DNA of 64,000 nt from Plasmodium relictum (lineage: Eukaryota; Apicomplexa; Aconoidasida; Haemosporida; Plasmodiidae), in NCBI RefSeq assembly GCF_900005765.1, contig NC_041687.1, forward strand, positions 930,001 through 994,000, in the 5' to 3' direction. Below, piece after piece: positions 10,848-21,329 of this stretch. The notes beneath the pieces were generated by a model that made no database searches, was not told the origin of the DNA, and saw only the letters and a program-made list of their open reading frames with translations. The position numbers and the translations under genes were made by a program. Numbering within the stretch: position 1 is the first letter of the stretch; every line of letters begins with the position of its first letter.

Positions 10848-12158
10848 TTTATATCCTTAAAAAAATATTTTTTTTAATGCATATATATATTTCAAGTAAT
10901 ATTCATTTATAAATAAAGTAAATATATATATATATATATATAATTTTTTTTTTTAAGTTTTTTTTCTTAATGCTATAAATTTTAAATTATAAGAATCAAC
11001 TTTGTAATTAAAAAACCAAAAAAATTAAAAAAAAAAAGGGAATCATAAAAAACATAACTTCTATAATACTTATAAGATTAATATAAGGTATATTTTTATG
11101 TAAAAATCTTTAATAATAATTTAAAAAGTTAAAACATATGTGAAATAAATCATACAATAAAGATGTAAAAAAATTCAAAAAAAATTATATTTGATGTAAT
11201 CAGTAATACTGAAATTAATAAATGTATAAATAATTAATAAAATAAAATGTTATAATAAATCATCAACATCATAAATAATATTATTATCATTATTATTAAT
11301 AGTTATGAAATCTTTATTGAATATAAAAAATATGTAAGTATATATATTAATTTACAGTATTTTCTTAAATACGTCTTACAAAAAAAAAAAAAAAAAGAAA
11401 AAAAAAGTAAAAGAAAATAGAATAATATATAGTGATTATACTAATAAAACTTAAAAAAAATTTTAAAGAGTTAAAAAAAAAAAAATCTATTGATAACCTT
11501 AAAAAAATTGTATATATATATATAAATTATTTTTTAATAATAAATATATAAATATATATTTATGTGAAGTTTTTTTATAAATATATTATATCATTCAATA
11601 ATAGAAGAATATAATATATATTAAATAACAGAAGAATATAATAAATAAAATTATTCAATGAGAGTTCACATATATATATATTCATTGAAATATTTGTTAA
11701 CTATATTTCTTTTTTATTTTATATAAGATATATGAAGTAAAAAAAAAAAGAAAAAAAATATATTTCCATCTAAATTTTATTAAGAAAATTTTTTACATAT
11801 TTTTTCATAAAATTACTTTTTTCAAATTTTTTTTTTTTAAAAAATTTAAATTTAAGAAACATATATTTATGAAAAAATGAAAAATTTTTAGAACACCAGA
11901 AAAAAATTTTTTTTTTTTTATTCTATAGTATATTTAAATTAATTTGAAAATACATGTAATAATAAATATTTGTACGCATTTATTTATTTTTAATATTCTA
12001 TGAAAGTATTCTATTTATTTAATAATTTTTTTTTTATATTTTAAGAAAAGGTACAATTAAAAAATTTTTTTTTCTTAAAATATTAGATAAAAAGAAGAGA
12101 AAAAGTAAAACTAAAAAATATAAACACATTTTTATGCATATATACATATATAATTAAA
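10848..12158. other. Divergent intergenic region, 178-aa gene / Gemin2-like
   Basis: A promoter-bearing stretch of A/T tracts for two divergent genes, with a short (AT)n at about 10923-10942. A near-duplicate phrase of roughly 20 bases (imperfect copies around 11600 and 11630) is the only internal repeat noticed. Nothing coding is seen. Confidence 0.6.
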
Positions 12159-12992
12159 ATGCATTACTATGATTCATTGTCACAAAATGAGGCTTTTTCG
12201 ATTGAAGAAATTTACGAAAGTGATATAACTAATGAAGAAAATAAATTACTTATTGAATTTATAAAAAATATGCAAAATGAAAGGAATTTAATTCCAAGCA
12301 CAGTAAATGCTAATACAATATTATATAAAAATGAAGATTTAAATACCAATGAAAAAATTCATAAAATTTTTACAATTATAGATAAATATACAGAAAATTA
12401 CGAATTAGAGAAAAAAGCAGATAATAAGAACACTAATTTAAAATGGAAAACAACAGCTATTGAATATTTAACGAATTTAAGAAATTATATTCACAAAAAG
12501 TACAATCGAAATATAATCGATACATCCAAATATAATTCATCTGATTGTTCTATATTACTATCTTTACAAAAAAATGAAAATTTAATATCAATTTTTTGTT
12601 CGAAGCCATTATGTGTTCATTTATATATTTACGGAATTAACTATAAGCAAATAATTTATTACATTGATATCATAACAAGATATATAGAATCAGAAAAAGA
12701 GAATAACCCTTCCATCTTTTTGTGGTTAATTTATTTTCTTATTTTATTGGATTCTTTACAAGCATTGGATTCTGATGTTTCTTCAAATCTACAAGTAATA
12801 AAACGTTTTTGTATAAAAAAAATCGGCAACTTTGAAATATGCACTTTTCAAAAAAAAAAAAATTATCTTGATTTTTTAACACATTTTAATTGCAAATCTG
12901 AAGTACTTAATTTCAATGTTTCATCAGAATGCATAACAAATTTATTATATATTATTTATTTAATAATTACTGGTATATTTAATCAAAAATAA
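12159..12992 (+). CDS. Gemin2/SIP1-like component of the SMN complex
   Basis: A 277-aa protein without introns. Three blocks match the Gemin2 (SMN-interacting protein 1) architecture. An N-terminal FIKNMQNERNLIPSTVNA segment corresponds to the family's YLRxVRxEAxxxPxVxxA. A central WKTTAIEYLTNLRNYI corresponds to the W...F..LR motif. The C-terminal region pairs helices ending in IIYYIDIITRYI with FLWLIYFLILLDSLQALD, where the family has W(L/I)YALLxxLxxPLxxD. Gemin2 holds the Sm-protein pentamer open during spliceosomal snRNP assembly in the cytoplasm. The length is close to human Gemin2. Similarity is by motif order only, so a divergent helical protein remains possible. The gene is divergent from the 178-aa gene and convergent with UNC50. 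Confidence 0.65.
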   Translation: MHYYDSLSQNEAFSIEEIYESDITNEENKLLIEFIKNMQNERNLIPSTVNANTILYKNEDLNTNEKIHKIFTIIDKYTENYELEKKADNKNTNLKWKTTAIEYLTNLRNYIHKKYNRNIIDTSKYNSSDCSILLSLQKNENLISIFCSKPLCVHLYIYGINYKQIIYYIDIITRYIESEKENNPSIFLWLIYFLILLDSLQALDSDVSSNLQVIKRFCIKKIGNFEICTFQKKKNYLDFLTHFNCKSEVLNFNVSSECITNLLYIIYLIITGIFNQK

Positions 12993-13834
12993 ATGAATAA
13001 AAAAAAAGAAAATAAATAAATATATATATAATGTTTAAGAAAACAAAATCAATGAAAAAAAAGAAAAAAACTAAGAAATATTAAAATATAAATATAGATA
13101 TATAAAAGTGTCCCTTAATATAAAATAAAACAAATAAATGTAATAACACATATATATATATTGCATACACATTTTAACAAATGAAATAAATTTTGATTAT
13201 GAATTAATTTTATTGCACCTTCTTATTATACATATATAGTACCCCTTAGTTCTTAAATTTTTTCTTATTTTTTTTGTGTTTGAATTTTTTTTATATATTT
13301 CTTTAAATTTGTTTTTATAGTTATAAATAAAAAAAAAAAATTAAAGAAAATTTTGATTCCTTGTTTTTTTGTAATATTATTTATTATTTTGATTATAATT
13401 TCATATACACATATTTTATATATTTTTTTATGTTTATGTAATAATTTATAACTTTGATTAATGTAAAATAAAGAATAATTCACTTTTTAAGATTATTTTT
13501 TTTAATTTCATTAAACACATGTTAGTTATTCCTTTTCATTAATATTAATTGTAATAAAGAAAATTATCAATTTATGTTTTTTAGTGGCATAAATAAATAA
13601 TAAAAGATCACATACTACTACTTTTTGAAAAAACAATTTTTTTTTTTAATTAAACTATTAAATTATAATATAATTAATAAAAAAAAAAAAAGAAATCTTA
13701 AAAACATATTTTAATTAATATAATATTGAAGAAATTTGTTTATGCATTATCATATTCAAATCAGTGTAAAGGATTTTCTTCGGACACAAGTTTTAATTAA
13801 AAAAAATATATAAACAAAAAAAAAAAAAAAAGTA
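12993..13834. other. Convergent intergenic region, Gemin2-like / UNC50
   Basis: Holds the two 3' UTRs. It is mostly A/T tracts, plus a short stretch of less extreme composition at about 13765-13793. A 72-codon minus-strand frame at 13265-13483 is low-complexity and rejected. Confidence 0.6.
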
Positions 13835-14722
13835 TTAAAATAAGTTATAGATAAAAAATGCAAAGGTTAAATTGTTATATGATAGATAAAAAAAAAATAT
13901 TAAAATAAAACAAAAAAAAAATGCATATAAATAACTATTTTGTTTGTTGTTTCTATATAAAATAACATGCATACCTATTCTATATACATATAAATAATGT
14001 ATCCAAGCAAATATATCTAAAATATTTAATAAGGTAATGATCACTTTTCTTAAAATTTGGAAATTTTTATAAGCTAAAATAGGTAAAAAAAAATAAGGAA
14101 CAACAAATGATGATATAAGAATAGCTGTTGAGCAATTTAAGATCATATCAAAGAAAAGTAAAATTTCCTTGTTTAAATCTTTTATTGATCCAAATGCATT
14201 ATTATTTTCATTATCAACAATGGTTTTATTTTTAATACATTTAAATATATAAAAATAATTTAATACAGTTATTAATATCCCTATAGATAAAAAAATAAGT
14301 AATGGATAAAAAATTCTAATAGTAAAAATTGCATATTTTGAATTATCATTTGTTGTATTGGGTTTTTTTGATATTAAATTTATGCTATATATATATCCAA
14401 TTATTAGATAATTAAATAAAAAGATAAAAAAAAAACATGGGTCATCACGATGATAGTGATTTTTATTTTGCTTTCTATATAAAAATAATTTATACAATTT
14501 TGAAGGGCAAAATAAACTATATGCTATTTGGGCATAATTATACTTAATATCTAAATTCGCTTTATTTAATAATATAGCAATATAATCATAAGATATTTTT
14601 TTTTTCACATTTTTTTTAAACTGCTTATGTGAGTTAATTAATTTTTCTATATTTTTAATATTATATCCCTTTTTCTTTTTGAATTCGTTTCCAATATCTT
14701 CATTCTTATAAAATGGCAACAT
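13835..14722 (-). CDS. UNC50: UNC50 family Golgi membrane protein
   Basis: A 295-aa multi-pass membrane protein. The family signature is clear near residues 55-95: a hydrophobic-aromatic stretch leading to LFCPSKLYKLFLYRKQNKNH followed by RDDPCFF. In animal UNC-50 this reads SPxKVYRxFxYRKQTKNxWARDDPAF. About five or six hydrophobic segments follow, as in the family, and the frame closes after a final membrane span. UNC-50/GMH1 proteins sit in the early Golgi, interact with large ARF-GEFs and in animals help assemble acetylcholine receptors. The role here is inferred to be vesicle traffic. A charged Lys-rich N-terminal 45 residues precede the domain. It starts at an ATG and is divergent from the ApiAT gene. 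Confidence 0.9.
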   Translation of the reverse strand: MLPFYKNEDIGNEFKKKKGYNIKNIEKLINSHKQFKKNVKKKISYDYIAILLNKANLDIKYNYAQIAYSLFCPSKLYKLFLYRKQNKNHYHRDDPCFFFIFLFNYLIIGYIYSINLISKKPNTTNDNSKYAIFTIRIFYPLLIFLSIGILITVLNYFYIFKCIKNKTIVDNENNNAFGSIKDLNKEILLFFDMILNCSTAILISSFVVPYFFLPILAYKNFQILRKVIITLLNILDIFAWIHYLYVYRIGMHVILYRNNKQNSYLYAFFFCFILIFFFYLSYNNLTFAFFIYNLF

Positions 14723-16377
14723 TAATAAAAAAGAAGGAAGTATTTATGTATTATTAGCCTAATAATATAAAGTATTATTAAAAAGTTATAAAAAAGAATA
14801 AATAAATAAAATTTTTAAAATAATAATTTTTAATAACAATTTTTATTTCTAATATATTAAATAGATAAAAAAAAAGAAAAACAGCTAATTTTATATTTAT
14901 TTTAAAAATTATTATGAACGAGAAATGAAAATTACTCTTAAATTTCTTTCTATATTTATTTAAGCCAAAGAAAGATTTACAATAATTTATATTTTAAAAC
15001 ATTTACCTTCTTATATTTAATTTTCTTATTAAACATTATAAAATAAAAATATAAATATTCAAGGAAAATAAAATTAAAATTTCCTTATTTTATATGAAGC
15101 AGAATTACATATATTAAAAGAAAATTTTTTTTTTTAAATTTTATAAAATAAAATTAAATTCTTTTTTAAATTTTATAAAACATAATTGAGTTTTTGTTTT
15201 TAAATCATATGTAATTAAATTTTCTTTTAAAAACTTATTTTAATTTGTGTTATATATTTTTTTTTTTTATATTCAATAAAACATTTGTTTGATATTATAT
15301 ATATTTTTAAAAAGAGCATAAAATTTTTCCTAAAGGTTTTATTTTTTTTTTCATTAATACATTAAATTTTTGAAATTTTATAAAAGTCGTGCAAAATTAG
15401 CTATATATATATCCTCACATAAGTAATTTGAAAGTTGACCATTTTTTTTTCCCCCAATCATTAGCTATTCTATAACATTTTTAAGAATACTTTTAATTAA
15501 TAAAAAAAATAAAATTACTAATTTTAGCATATTTTTGTGGTTTTCAAGAAACTTGAGATAAAGAGTAAGTTTTTAAAAGTTAAAAAAAAATAAACTTTCT
15601 ATATAATAATAATATATAATATGTTACTATATTGTTTCGTTATTTTATTATGATTTTATTATGGTATTTTATAAAGTATATTTGTTATATTACTTATAAT
15701 TAGCATTAAAACATCGTAATAATTTATCCTTTGTATATTAATTATATACATTTGTATACATAATATATAGATATATAGTTGTACATATATATATAGGTTT
15801 ATAGTTTTACGTTTACATATTACGCATACGTTAATAATATACAGCATGTGTATGATTTTTACGCGTTGCATGCTCACTTAATGTAACAATTTTTCTTTTA
15901 ATTTTTTTTTTCATACATTTATAAAATTTTTACATTGGTGCTTATACATTATATTAATTTCAGATATACACGAAATAAACTATATATATATTCAATAAAT
16001 ACTATTGAAAAATCACAAAAAAAAAAGAATTAAAATAAAAGATATTCATGTGAAGTCATATTCATAATTAAATATCAAAATGATTATATAAAAATTAAAA
16101 AAAAAAATTTTTATTCAACATAAATTCTTTTATGTGCAAATAATAAATAAAAAGAAGAAAATATATTATCATATAATTAAAATATAGAATAAAACAAAAA
16201 ATTAAAATTTTCGACTTTTTTTATTAAGAATACATATATATATATACACATTTATTTTTGAAAAGGGAAAAAGAAAAAAAAAAAAAAATAGAAAATATAA
16301 GTATATATATATATTTATTTATTTATTTTAGGATTTCTTATAAAATTATAACAATTAAATAATGATATAAATAATCT
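14723..16377. other. Divergent intergenic region, UNC50 / ApiAT transporter
   Basis: 1.65 kb of promoter and 5' UTR sequence for both neighbours. Three things stand out. A C-run followed by a T-tract lies near 15451-15455. A small palindrome with CAAG/CTTG arms lies around 15544-15555. An unusually CpG-containing patch lies at about 15805-15875, with a TGCATGC at 15867-15873. A 70-codon minus-strand ATG frame (15659-15871) crosses that patch but looks like low-complexity TA-rich sequence for most of its length. Confidence 0.5.
15867..15873. promoter_or_regulatory. TGCATGC, candidate ApiAP2-type site
   Basis: The 7-mer TGCATGC lies about 505 bp upstream of the ApiAT start codon and next to an ACGCGT palindrome. 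An AGCATG (15843-15848) and CATGCT (15869-15874) pair forms a spaced inverted repeat around it. Palindromic GCATGC cores are bound by some ApiAP2 transcription factors of Plasmodium. Only a motif match is seen, so function is speculative. Confidence 0.25.
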
Positions 16378-18102
16378 ATGAGTTCTAAAAAGAAATCTAC
16401 TATAATTTTATCACATTCAGGTAAAACTACCATACCTGAGTCAACTAACACAAAAGAACAAAATAATGCAAAATCAAACAAATATAACCCTTTCAATTTC
16501 TTTAGAATGAAAGGGTATGGTATGCCAACAACTTTAGAAGAACAATTAACAAAAAAAGAACTGCGAATATCTTCAGAACAAAAAACTCCATATAACATAA
16601 ATAGAAATGTTATACTATTTGTATATTTTGCATTAATTGTTTTAACAAATCGTTTATTTTTTGGATGGCCAAATTTATCTAATTTATTATTTAGAGAGGA
16701 TACATATATATGGAAATGTAAAAAAAATGCTGATGGTACTTACGATAGATTACCAGATAAAAGATATGTGTGCGATGATCAAGATAAAGCAGTACAAACA
16801 ATTTTCGTTTTTGGTTCTTCTGCATATTTTGCCTTTTCATTTTTCAACGGATTGATAGTTGACTATTTAGGTTCAAGATTCAGTATGTTATTAGGCCATA
16901 TTTTAAATTTAATTGGATGGATATTAATGCTTGTATCAAATGAAAATTTTGATGCTTATGTTATTGGAGGTATATTTATGTCAGCTAGTATTGATTTAGC
17001 TTCTTTTTCTACTTTAAATGCATCAGGATTATATCCAGGTAATGAAAATTTAATTGTTAATATAATTTCGGGTGCTGGATCTTTATCTACAGGTACTATG
17101 ACAATTCTCGATTTAATAATAAGTGGGCTAAACTTGTCTTTCAAAGCTTTTATGATGTGGTATATATGCATTAGTGTTGGATTTTTTTTTATATTAACTA
17201 TTTTCCTTTTCCCTAGAACCAGATATTTTAGGCAATATGAAATTGATAATTATTATAAAAATAAAGAAATAAGTTTAACAGAAAAAGGTGAAGTAAATAT
17301 ATTAAAAAAGGGTAATGAATATGATTATGCATTGCAGAAAGTTGATCTACATGAAGATGTAGAAATGGAGAGTATTAATCAAAGTAAAGGAGATTATAAT
17401 GAAGTAGAAGCGATTGGAAATAAAAAACTAGAGGATTATGCTAGTACAAATAATAGTAGTATTACTTCGAAAAAAAATTTAAAACTATTTAAATATACTA
17501 CATTTAGGGATTTATTCAATATTTTTACGTGTGCTCACTTTTTATGTTTATGGATATATGGGCCTTTAAATGCTATTTATAACACTTTCTATTATAGTGT
17601 TGTGGAGAATATTTTATCAAAAGATAAAAATGATATACTTGGTTATATTTTACCATTTTCTTTTATACCATGTGTAATATTGGGAAATATAACAGACAAA
17701 TTTGGTGTTATGATTATGTTTGCTTATGAATTAATTTTTGCATTTTCTATGTATGCTTTTAGTTATTCCAAATCAAGTTTAGCCCAATGGATATCGGTAA
17801 TTTCAAACACTTTATATTCAGCTTGTGCAAACGGCCAATTGTGGACATTCATATCTTATACTTTTAGTTCAAAATATCATTCAACTCTCATTGGATTCTT
17901 AAATTTTGTTTGTGGTATTATGTCTTTTGCTCGTTTGCTATTGTTTGAATGGGCTAAATATAGCAATTATGATTTTACTTATATCAATTTACTTATTTTA
18001 TGTATGATTGGTGTTAACATAGCCTTAGCTATTGTTCTTGTATTTATAAGAAAAATTAAGGGAGAAAAAGTTACGTATGGAGATGAAAATATATCAAAGT
18101 AA
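16378..18102 (+). CDS. ApiAT4: ApiAT-family major facilitator transporter, probably ApiAT4/MFR4
   Basis: A 574-aa polytopic transporter with about 12 membrane spans in two halves. About 75 cytosolic residues precede TM1 (from about residue 77), and a charged loop of about 95 residues separates the halves (about 282-375). The loop between TM1 and TM2 is Cys-containing (WKCKKNADGTYDRLPDKRYV). The conserved LVDYLGSRF-like motif after TM2 appears as LIVDYLGSRFSMLLGH, the MFS A-motif region, and its counterpart in the second half is ITDKFG. ApiATs are apicomplexan relatives of LAT3/SLC43 that carry amino acids; characterised Toxoplasma members take up tyrosine or arginine. The ApiAT4/MFR4 name rests on remembered gene order next to phosphoacetylglucosamine mutase, not on a search. 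The substrate is unknown. Confidence 0.8.
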   Translation: MSSKKKSTIILSHSGKTTIPESTNTKEQNNAKSNKYNPFNFFRMKGYGMPTTLEEQLTKKELRISSEQKTPYNINRNVILFVYFALIVLTNRLFFGWPNLSNLLFREDTYIWKCKKNADGTYDRLPDKRYVCDDQDKAVQTIFVFGSSAYFAFSFFNGLIVDYLGSRFSMLLGHILNLIGWILMLVSNENFDAYVIGGIFMSASIDLASFSTLNASGLYPGNENLIVNIISGAGSLSTGTMTILDLIISGLNLSFKAFMMWYICISVGFFFILTIFLFPRTRYFRQYEIDNYYKNKEISLTEKGEVNILKKGNEYDYALQKVDLHEDVEMESINQSKGDYNEVEAIGNKKLEDYASTNNSSITSKKNLKLFKYTTFRDLFNIFTCAHFLCLWIYGPLNAIYNTFYYSVVENILSKDKNDILGYILPFSFIPCVILGNITDKFGVMIMFAYELIFAFSMYAFSYSKSSLAQWISVISNTLYSACANGQLWTFISYTFSSKYHSTLIGFLNFVCGIMSFARLLLFEWAKYSNYDFTYINLLILCMIGVNIALAIVLVFIRKIKGEKVTYGDENISK

Positions 18103-18989
18103 TATTCAAAAAAAAAATTTATAAAATATATCTAAAGTACATAAAAGCAATACTTTTTAATAAGTATACTAAAAAAAAAAAAATAAATAAATTAAAATAA
18201 TATATTTAAAGAAAATTAAATTAACAAAAAAAAAAAAAAAAATAAAATAAAATAATTACCGAAAATAACATATTTAAAAAAAAATAATAATTAACTGAAA
18301 ATAATATATTTAAAAAAAATTAAATAAACTAAGAAAAAAAGAAAAAAAATGCATATATGTACATTTAAAAAATAAAAAAATACTTTTTAAAAAATAAGAT
18401 CAACTTTATTTGTTTTATTTTTTATTATATATTATAAAAAAAAAAAATAATAAAAATTTTCTGTATGTTATATTTAATAATTTTTAACTTTCATTCATTC
18501 TTATTAGAATAAACATAATGAACTTTTTATAAAACAAATATAACAATATTCATGATAAATTGCTCCCAAAATAAAAGATACTACTATATAAGATTTTTAA
18601 GAGAATAATTATATAGATTTTAAAAAAAAAAATAAAATAATAATTTTTAATTTTGTTAAAATAAAAATTGATATAGCTTATAATAAAAAATAATTTGAAT
18701 TTTGAATTTATGAATTATAATTAAACTCCCATTTTTCTTTTTTAATATATAAAAATATGGAAAAGATGTATTTTTATAACAAATATATCCCACTTTTCCT
18801 ACTTTATTTGTTTAATCTGTTTAATATATTATAACTTATTAATCTTCTATAATGCTTTATTTTCATTTTTTTTTTTTTTCATTAAGATGATTTATTTTTG
18901 TATCTACTATGATATATTTTTTTTGCATATTCTTTACCTATTTTTTTTTTAGGCAAGTATTTTTTTTTTTTTTTGAAAAATATATATAA
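18103..18989. other. Convergent intergenic region with imperfect A-rich repeat
   Basis: Holds the 3' ends of the transporter and mutase genes. Three imperfect copies of a unit beginning AATAA(T/C)ATATTTAAA and ending near TTAA(C/T)TAAC are strung along 18196-18330, separated by A-runs. No coding or RNA signal is seen. Confidence 0.5.
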
Positions 18990-21329
18990 TTATTCATATA
19001 AATTTTGGTTTTCGTTTAAATATTCATAAGTAATTTCTTTTACCTTCTCTAAAATTTCATTCATTTCTGTAAATGTTTCTGCTTCAGCAAATATACGAAT
19101 TAAGCTTTCTGTTCCTGATGGTCTAATAAAACATCTAGCATTCTTTGAGCCTACTTGATTAATTACTTTATCTATTTTTTGTTGCAAGCATTTAGGTTCA
19201 ATTAGATATTGTTCATTATGTGGATGAGTCTTCAATTTTTTCAGAATATATTTTGGACACATTATATTTATATATAAAGATGGAAAAGGCTTATAAAAGT
19301 TATCCCACTCTTTTATAGTTAAATTCAAAAAAGATAAAGACAATTCAATTGCTAAAAAATCAATTACAGCATCACCTGCTGTTTGATTAAAAAAAAGTAA
19401 ATATTTTTTTAATGCTATAAAATATTTATCTTTATTTATATATAATTTCTTAGCCCATTCATTCAACTGGTTTATATCTGTATAAATAGTACCATGCCCA
19501 TTTGGCTCAAAAAAAATTCCAATAGAAGATTTTCGTGCTATGTTATCAAGATGCTTAATTCCTGTTTTTGTACATATGATATTTAAATTGATATATTGAA
19601 AAATTTCTATTTGCTCATTTACTTTCTTTTTGACATTGTTGAGATAATGTATAGAGGCAGTATTTACATATGCTGTTTGTATTATATTAATATTTATTTT
19701 TTCTATATCCTTCTCTGCATTTAATTCTTTTTTATTTATCTTAATATGTAATAATATTTTGATTATACAATTTAAAAATAAACAAATAATCTTAGGACCA
19801 TCTAAAATAACAATATTATTATCCTTAATTTTATTTTCGTTTAGTGAATTATTGTTTAAAGTATTTTTTCCAATAAGATCATTTGTATAATGATTGTACT
19901 CATTTTGATTTTCATCTATAAAGAAATAAAGAATCCTATCTGCGTCTCCATCGAATGTACAAAATTTACAATTAATCTCTCGTGAAGGAGCATTAACAGG
20001 TAGTTTTTTTTTGCTGTACACATAATCAGAACCACAATTTAAATTTAAAATATTATCTTCTTCTTTTATATAATTTATTTTAATTATTCTTTTATTTAGA
20101 ATCTTGAAAACACTGTTAAAATTGTCAATTTTTAAGCTTGCTACACCATTTGAACAGTCAACATATATCTTTTCTTCTTTACGATTGTTTATTAATATTT
20201 GATCAAATGCTTCATTTATGTAATTATAAAGATCTTCAAACAAATATATAAAATAATCAAAATAAAATTGGTCACTATTATATGCATATAAATGAAAATA
20301 ATTATCGTGAAACTTACTATTACTTAAAATATCTTTGTTTATATCCAAGGTAGACAATTTATTTACGTCTCCATTAGATATATTATTACTATTTTTTAAA
20401 TAATATAAATTCCTTACTAAATTATTATTTTCTAACTTAAATTGTTTTAAGTAATCCAAATCATTTTTCTTCTTATGAATGGAGTAGTCATCAATTTTAA
20501 TAATAGTGGTATCTATCTTGTCATCATCAAAAATGTTATTTAGGAAATTAATAATAAAATGCAAACAAGGAGTTGTTATATAACACATATTATTTATACA
20601 TTTATATATATTTAAACAATTTAACGATTCTATAATAATATTATTTAAGGTTAATCCACTATTTCTCGTATCAAAACCTATGCATACATTTGCTTTTAAT
20701 TTGTTGTGTATATTACAATTATATATTATATCATCTAATATTTTTATATTATTGAATACCTTATTATCAAATATATCAAGATTTGTTTCCTTTTCAAAAA
20801 TGTAAGCGATGTAATTAATTATATTATCTAATATATCATCAATTGAACAATTTTTATTTTTCTCTAAATACCTTAAATGATTATTAACAAGATCTATTAA
20901 ATATTGTTCATATAATTCACTAATTTGCTTTCCTTTATAATCTAAAATTTTCACACCATTTTCGTTATGAGGATTATGAGAAGCTGTTATAATCATTCCA
21001 ACATTCTTCCACTTAATATTTTCTTTATTATGAAAATTATAATATTCTTTTTTTTCATTTATTAAAATATGATCCAATATATTATATTTTTTAATTATTT
21101 CATAATTATATTTAATAAATAGTATTCCTATAAATATTCCACTTTTACTTAAAGCATTTAATAAATCACAAGATTTTGTTTCAAACTTGTCTCTAAATCC
21201 GCTATTACCGTAAGAAAATTCCAAGCTAGATTCAAATTTTATGTTTTCTTCAATAGTGTAACTTGGCAAATACTTTTCAATACATGGTTTTATTTTAACG
21301 TAAAATAAGCTCTCTTTAATATTTTTCAT
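18990..21329 (-). CDS. AGM1: Phosphoacetylglucosamine mutase
   Basis: Interconverts GlcNAc-6-phosphate and GlcNAc-1-phosphate, the step before UDP-GlcNAc synthesis, which in malaria parasites feeds mainly GPI anchors. All alpha-D-phosphohexomutase landmarks are present in order: SYGNSGFRDKF near residue 32, active-site TASHNPHNENGVKI with the phosphoserine near residue 115, metal-binding FDGDADR near 460 and phosphate-binding RPSGTESLIRIFAEA near 737. The NENGVKI variant after SHNP is characteristic of the GlcNAc branch rather than phosphoglucomutase. At 779 aa it is well above the roughly 540 of human PGM3; the extra length is Asn/Lys/Ile-rich inserts between domains. Single exon. It lies downstream of and on the same strand as eL38. 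Confidence 0.93.
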   Translation of the reverse strand: MKNIKESLFYVKIKPCIEKYLPSYTIEENIKFESSLEFSYGNSGFRDKFETKSCDLLNALSKSGIFIGILFIKYNYEIIKKYNILDHILINEKKEYYNFHNKENIKWKNVGMIITASHNPHNENGVKILDYKGKQISELYEQYLIDLVNNHLRYLEKNKNCSIDDILDNIINYIAYIFEKETNLDIFDNKVFNNIKILDDIIYNCNIHNKLKANVCIGFDTRNSGLTLNNIIIESLNCLNIYKCINNMCYITTPCLHFIINFLNNIFDDDKIDTTIIKIDDYSIHKKKNDLDYLKQFKLENNNLVRNLYYLKNSNNISNGDVNKLSTLDINKDILSNSKFHDNYFHLYAYNSDQFYFDYFIYLFEDLYNYINEAFDQILINNRKEEKIYVDCSNGVASLKIDNFNSVFKILNKRIIKINYIKEEDNILNLNCGSDYVYSKKKLPVNAPSREINCKFCTFDGDADRILYFFIDENQNEYNHYTNDLIGKNTLNNNSLNENKIKDNNIVILDGPKIICLFLNCIIKILLHIKINKKELNAEKDIEKININIIQTAYVNTASIHYLNNVKKKVNEQIEIFQYINLNIICTKTGIKHLDNIARKSSIGIFFEPNGHGTIYTDINQLNEWAKKLYINKDKYFIALKKYLLFFNQTAGDAVIDFLAIELSLSFLNLTIKEWDNFYKPFPSLYINIMCPKYILKKLKTHPHNEQYLIEPKCLQQKIDKVINQVGSKNARCFIRPSGTESLIRIFAEAETFTEMNEILEKVKEITYEYLNENQNLYE

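Noticed and set aside
11190..11290. Minus-strand box C/D snoRNA (TGATGAT and CTGA about 65 nt apart)
   Set aside because: The sequence between the boxes is simple A/T repeat with no possible guide and no terminal stem.
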